Assembly (NCBI GenBank): GCA_947631075.1
Contig: CANRJU010000132.1
Coordinates: forward strand, 1 to 7,089
Source: an uncultured Lachnospiraceae bacterium
GTDB taxonomy: Bacteria > Bacillota > Clostridia > Lachnospirales > Lachnospiraceae
Reading direction: 5' to 3'
DNA length: 7,089 nucleotides
Each line of letters begins with the position of its first letter. Positions within the stretch are counted from its first letter, which is position 1. The translations under genes and the position numbers were made by a program. The notes below the pieces were generated by a model. That model did not search any database and was not told the DNA's origin. It saw nothing but the letters and a program-made list of their open reading frames with translations. Below are positions 5,523 through 7,089 of the stretch, in pieces.

Positions 5523-7089
5523 ATGGCAGAGAAGAACGAAGGATATGTATTTGGCCTGGATATCGGCACGAGGAGCATTGTGGGGACCGTGGGATACCGC
5601 GTGGGCGCAGACCGGTTTATCGTTGTGGCCCAGGAGTCGATCGAGCACACCACACGGGCGGTGATCGACGGGCAGATTCACGATATTTTTACGGTTTCCA
5701 AGACGATACAGGAGATCAAGAACCGGCTGGAGAACCGGCTTCACCAGCCCCTCACGGACGTGAGCATCGCGGCGGCCGGAAGGGTGTTAAAGACGAAGCA
5801 GGTGCATGTGATCCACGAGTTCGGCACGGAGACCCGGGTGACGCCGGAGCACATCCGGTCCCTGGATATGCTGGGCGTGGAGAAGGCCTATGAGGAGATT
5901 CGGCAGGATCTGGAAAATGAGGACAAGCAGTTTTTCTGCGTGGGCTATTCCACGGTGAAATATTATCTGAACGAGTACCCCATGGAGATGATCGAGCTCC
6001 ACACCGCGCTGAATATCGGCGTGGATCTGATCGCCACGTTTCTCCCGGAGGAGGTCGTGGACGGCCTCTACTCCGCGGTGGAGGACGCGGGACTCCATGT
6101 GGCGAATCTGACTCTGGAGCCCATCGCGGCGATTCAGGTGGCGATTCCGGAGAAGTTCCGCCTGTTAAATATCGCGCTGGTAGACGTGGGCGCCGGCACT
6201 TCGGACATTTCCATTGTCAAGGAGGGGAGCATCATCGCCTTTGGCATGATTCCTCTCGCGGGCGATGAGGTGACGGAGGCCATCGCGAAGAATTATCTCA
6301 TTGATTTTGAGACGGCTGAGATGGTCAAAAGGCAGTGCGAGCGGAAGCGCTCCGTGGCCTTTCACAATATTTTCGACGAGAGCATCCGCGTGACCAGAGA
6401 GGATATCGCGGCCATTACCGACGAGGCGGTGTCGGTCATCACAAAGAGCGTGGCGGACCGGATCATCGAGCTCAACGGCGGCAAGACGGTCAGCGCCGTG
6501 TTCGTCGTGGGCGGCGGCGGCAAGCACGAGGGATTTACCCGGAAGCTGGCGGAGTATCTGCACCTGCCGGAGAACCGGGTGGCCATCCGGGGCGCCGAGG
6601 TGCTCACCAACGTGCAGTTCGAGCAGCCGGGGATTCAGAAGGATTCTACGCTGGTGACGCCGATCGGCATCTGCATGAATTATTACGAGCAGAGCAATAA
6701 TTTCATCCACGCCACGGTGAACGGCCAGCGGGTGAAGCTGTACGACAGCGGCAATGTGACGGTGCTAGACGCCTGCATGGCTTCCGGCTTTTCCAAGGAC
6801 AACCTGTTCCCGCTGCGGGGCGACACGCTCCACTATTTTGTCAACGGCGAGGCCAGGGAGGTCCGGGGCAAGACCGGCGAGGTGGCCCTGATTAAGAAAA
6901 ACGGCAAGGAGATCAGCCTGAACGATCCCGTGAAGAATAACGATTCCATATCCATTAAGCCGTCCACAAAGGGCAAGGACGGTCATATAATGGTAGGGGA
7001 TATACCGGAGTGCAAGAAGGGGATTACGGTCACTCTCATGGGCACCCAGGTGTCCTGCCCGTGCATGGTAGAGGCGGAGGGGCGCCAGG
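5523..7089 (+). CDS. FtsA/PilM-family actin-like ATPase with C-terminal extension (3' partial)
   Basis: The frame is open from the ATG at 5523 to the window end, giving at least 522 residues with no stop. The N-terminus MAEKNEGYVFGLDIGTRSI contains the phosphate-1 loop of actin/Hsp70-fold ATPases (G11-R17). The SHS2-like insert typical of FtsA spans about 80-165 (DVSIAAAGRVLKTKQV onward). The phosphate-2 motif VDVGAGTSD is at 220-228 and the adenosine motif VVGGGGKHEGF at 328-338. FtsA anchors FtsZ to the membrane at the division site; PilM is its relative in type IV pilus assembly. Typical FtsA is about 420 residues, so this one is longer: from about 393 a new region begins (ATVNGQRVKLYDSGNVTVLD, later KKNGKEISLNDPVKNNDSIS) that looks like beta-grasp/ubiquitin-like modules. 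No neighbouring fts or pil genes are visible, so a true division role is uncertain; it may be a clostridial FtsA paralogue. Own promoter and ribosome binding site are present. Confidence 0.85.
   Translation, partial: MAEKNEGYVFGLDIGTRSIVGTVGYRVGADRFIVVAQESIEHTTRAVIDGQIHDIFTVSKTIQEIKNRLENRLHQPLTDVSIAAAGRVLKTKQVHVIHEFGTETRVTPEHIRSLDMLGVEKAYEEIRQDLENEDKQFFCVGYSTVKYYLNEYPMEMIELHTALNIGVDLIATFLPEEVVDGLYSAVEDAGLHVANLTLEPIAAIQVAIPEKFRLLNIALVDVGAGTSDISIVKEGSIIAFGMIPLAGDEVTEAIAKNYLIDFETAEMVKRQCERKRSVAFHNIFDESIRVTREDIAAITDEAVSVITKSVADRIIELNGGKTVSAVFVVGGGGKHEGFTRKLAEYLHLPENRVAIRGAEVLTNVQFEQPGIQKDSTLVTPIGICMNYYEQSNNFIHATVNGQRVKLYDSGNVTVLDACMASGFSKDNLFPLRGDTLHYFVNGEAREVRGKTGEVALIKKNGKEISLNDPVKNNDSISIKPSTKGKDGHIMVGDIPECKKGITVTLMGTQVSCPCMVEAEGRQ

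Noticed and set aside
6165..6710. Minus-strand ORF of 181 codons opposite the FtsA-like gene
   Set aside because: Antisense shadow of a conserved ATPase region with no recognisable protein features.
1..7089. CRISPR arrays, insertion sequences, phage or toxin-antitoxin genes
   Set aside because: No regularly spaced direct repeats, transposase motifs or paired small ORFs were seen.

Overview
The window looks like ordinary chromosomal DNA from a low-GC-lineage (Firmicutes/Clostridia) anaerobe with fairly GC-rich genes, most likely a Lachnospiraceae-type gut bacterium. This is inferred from the gene set (a DUF1848 protein, a polA-coaE pair without mutM between them, a long FtsA-like ATPase), the strong Shine-Dalgarno sites, TTG start codons, AT-rich gaps between genes, and clear sigma-A-type promoters. 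The genus cannot be fixed from the sequence. I see no transposase, phage gene, CRISPR array, rRNA or defence operon.

Layout. 1-663 (+) is the 3' part of a polyphosphate-dependent nucleotide phosphotransferase (PPK2/Pap type), cut by the window edge. 749-1693 (+) is a complete DUF1848 protein whose C-terminus carries a radical-SAM-like CX3CX2C motif and a possible sliding-clamp-binding tail. A bidirectional terminator (1703-1744) separates it from a convergent tRNA-Leu(CAA) gene (1783-1866, -). Tightly packed divergent promoters at 1882-1947 drive the tRNA to the left and polA to the right. polA (2019-4718, +) encodes DNA polymerase I with an apparently dead proofreading domain. The polA-coaE gap (4719-4820) holds a terminator hairpin followed by three overlapping inverted repeats that could form alternative RNA structures. 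coaE (4821-5429, +) encodes dephospho-CoA kinase. A promoter in the next gap precedes an FtsA/PilM-family actin-like ATPase (5523 to the window end, 3' truncated) with a long C-terminal extension beyond the ATPase core.

How the genes relate. Most are housekeeping: DNA replication/repair (polA), CoA synthesis (coaE), translation (tRNA-Leu), cell division or envelope assembly (FtsA-like) and polyphosphate/nucleotide energy exchange (PPK2). coaE has no convincing promoter of its own and probably depends on read-through from polA past the hairpin array. The items most worth a second look are the DUF1848 protein, the polA-coaE intergenic RNA structures, the tRNA-Leu/polA divergent promoter pair and the C-terminal extension of the FtsA-like protein. 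I found no clear multi-gene novel system.
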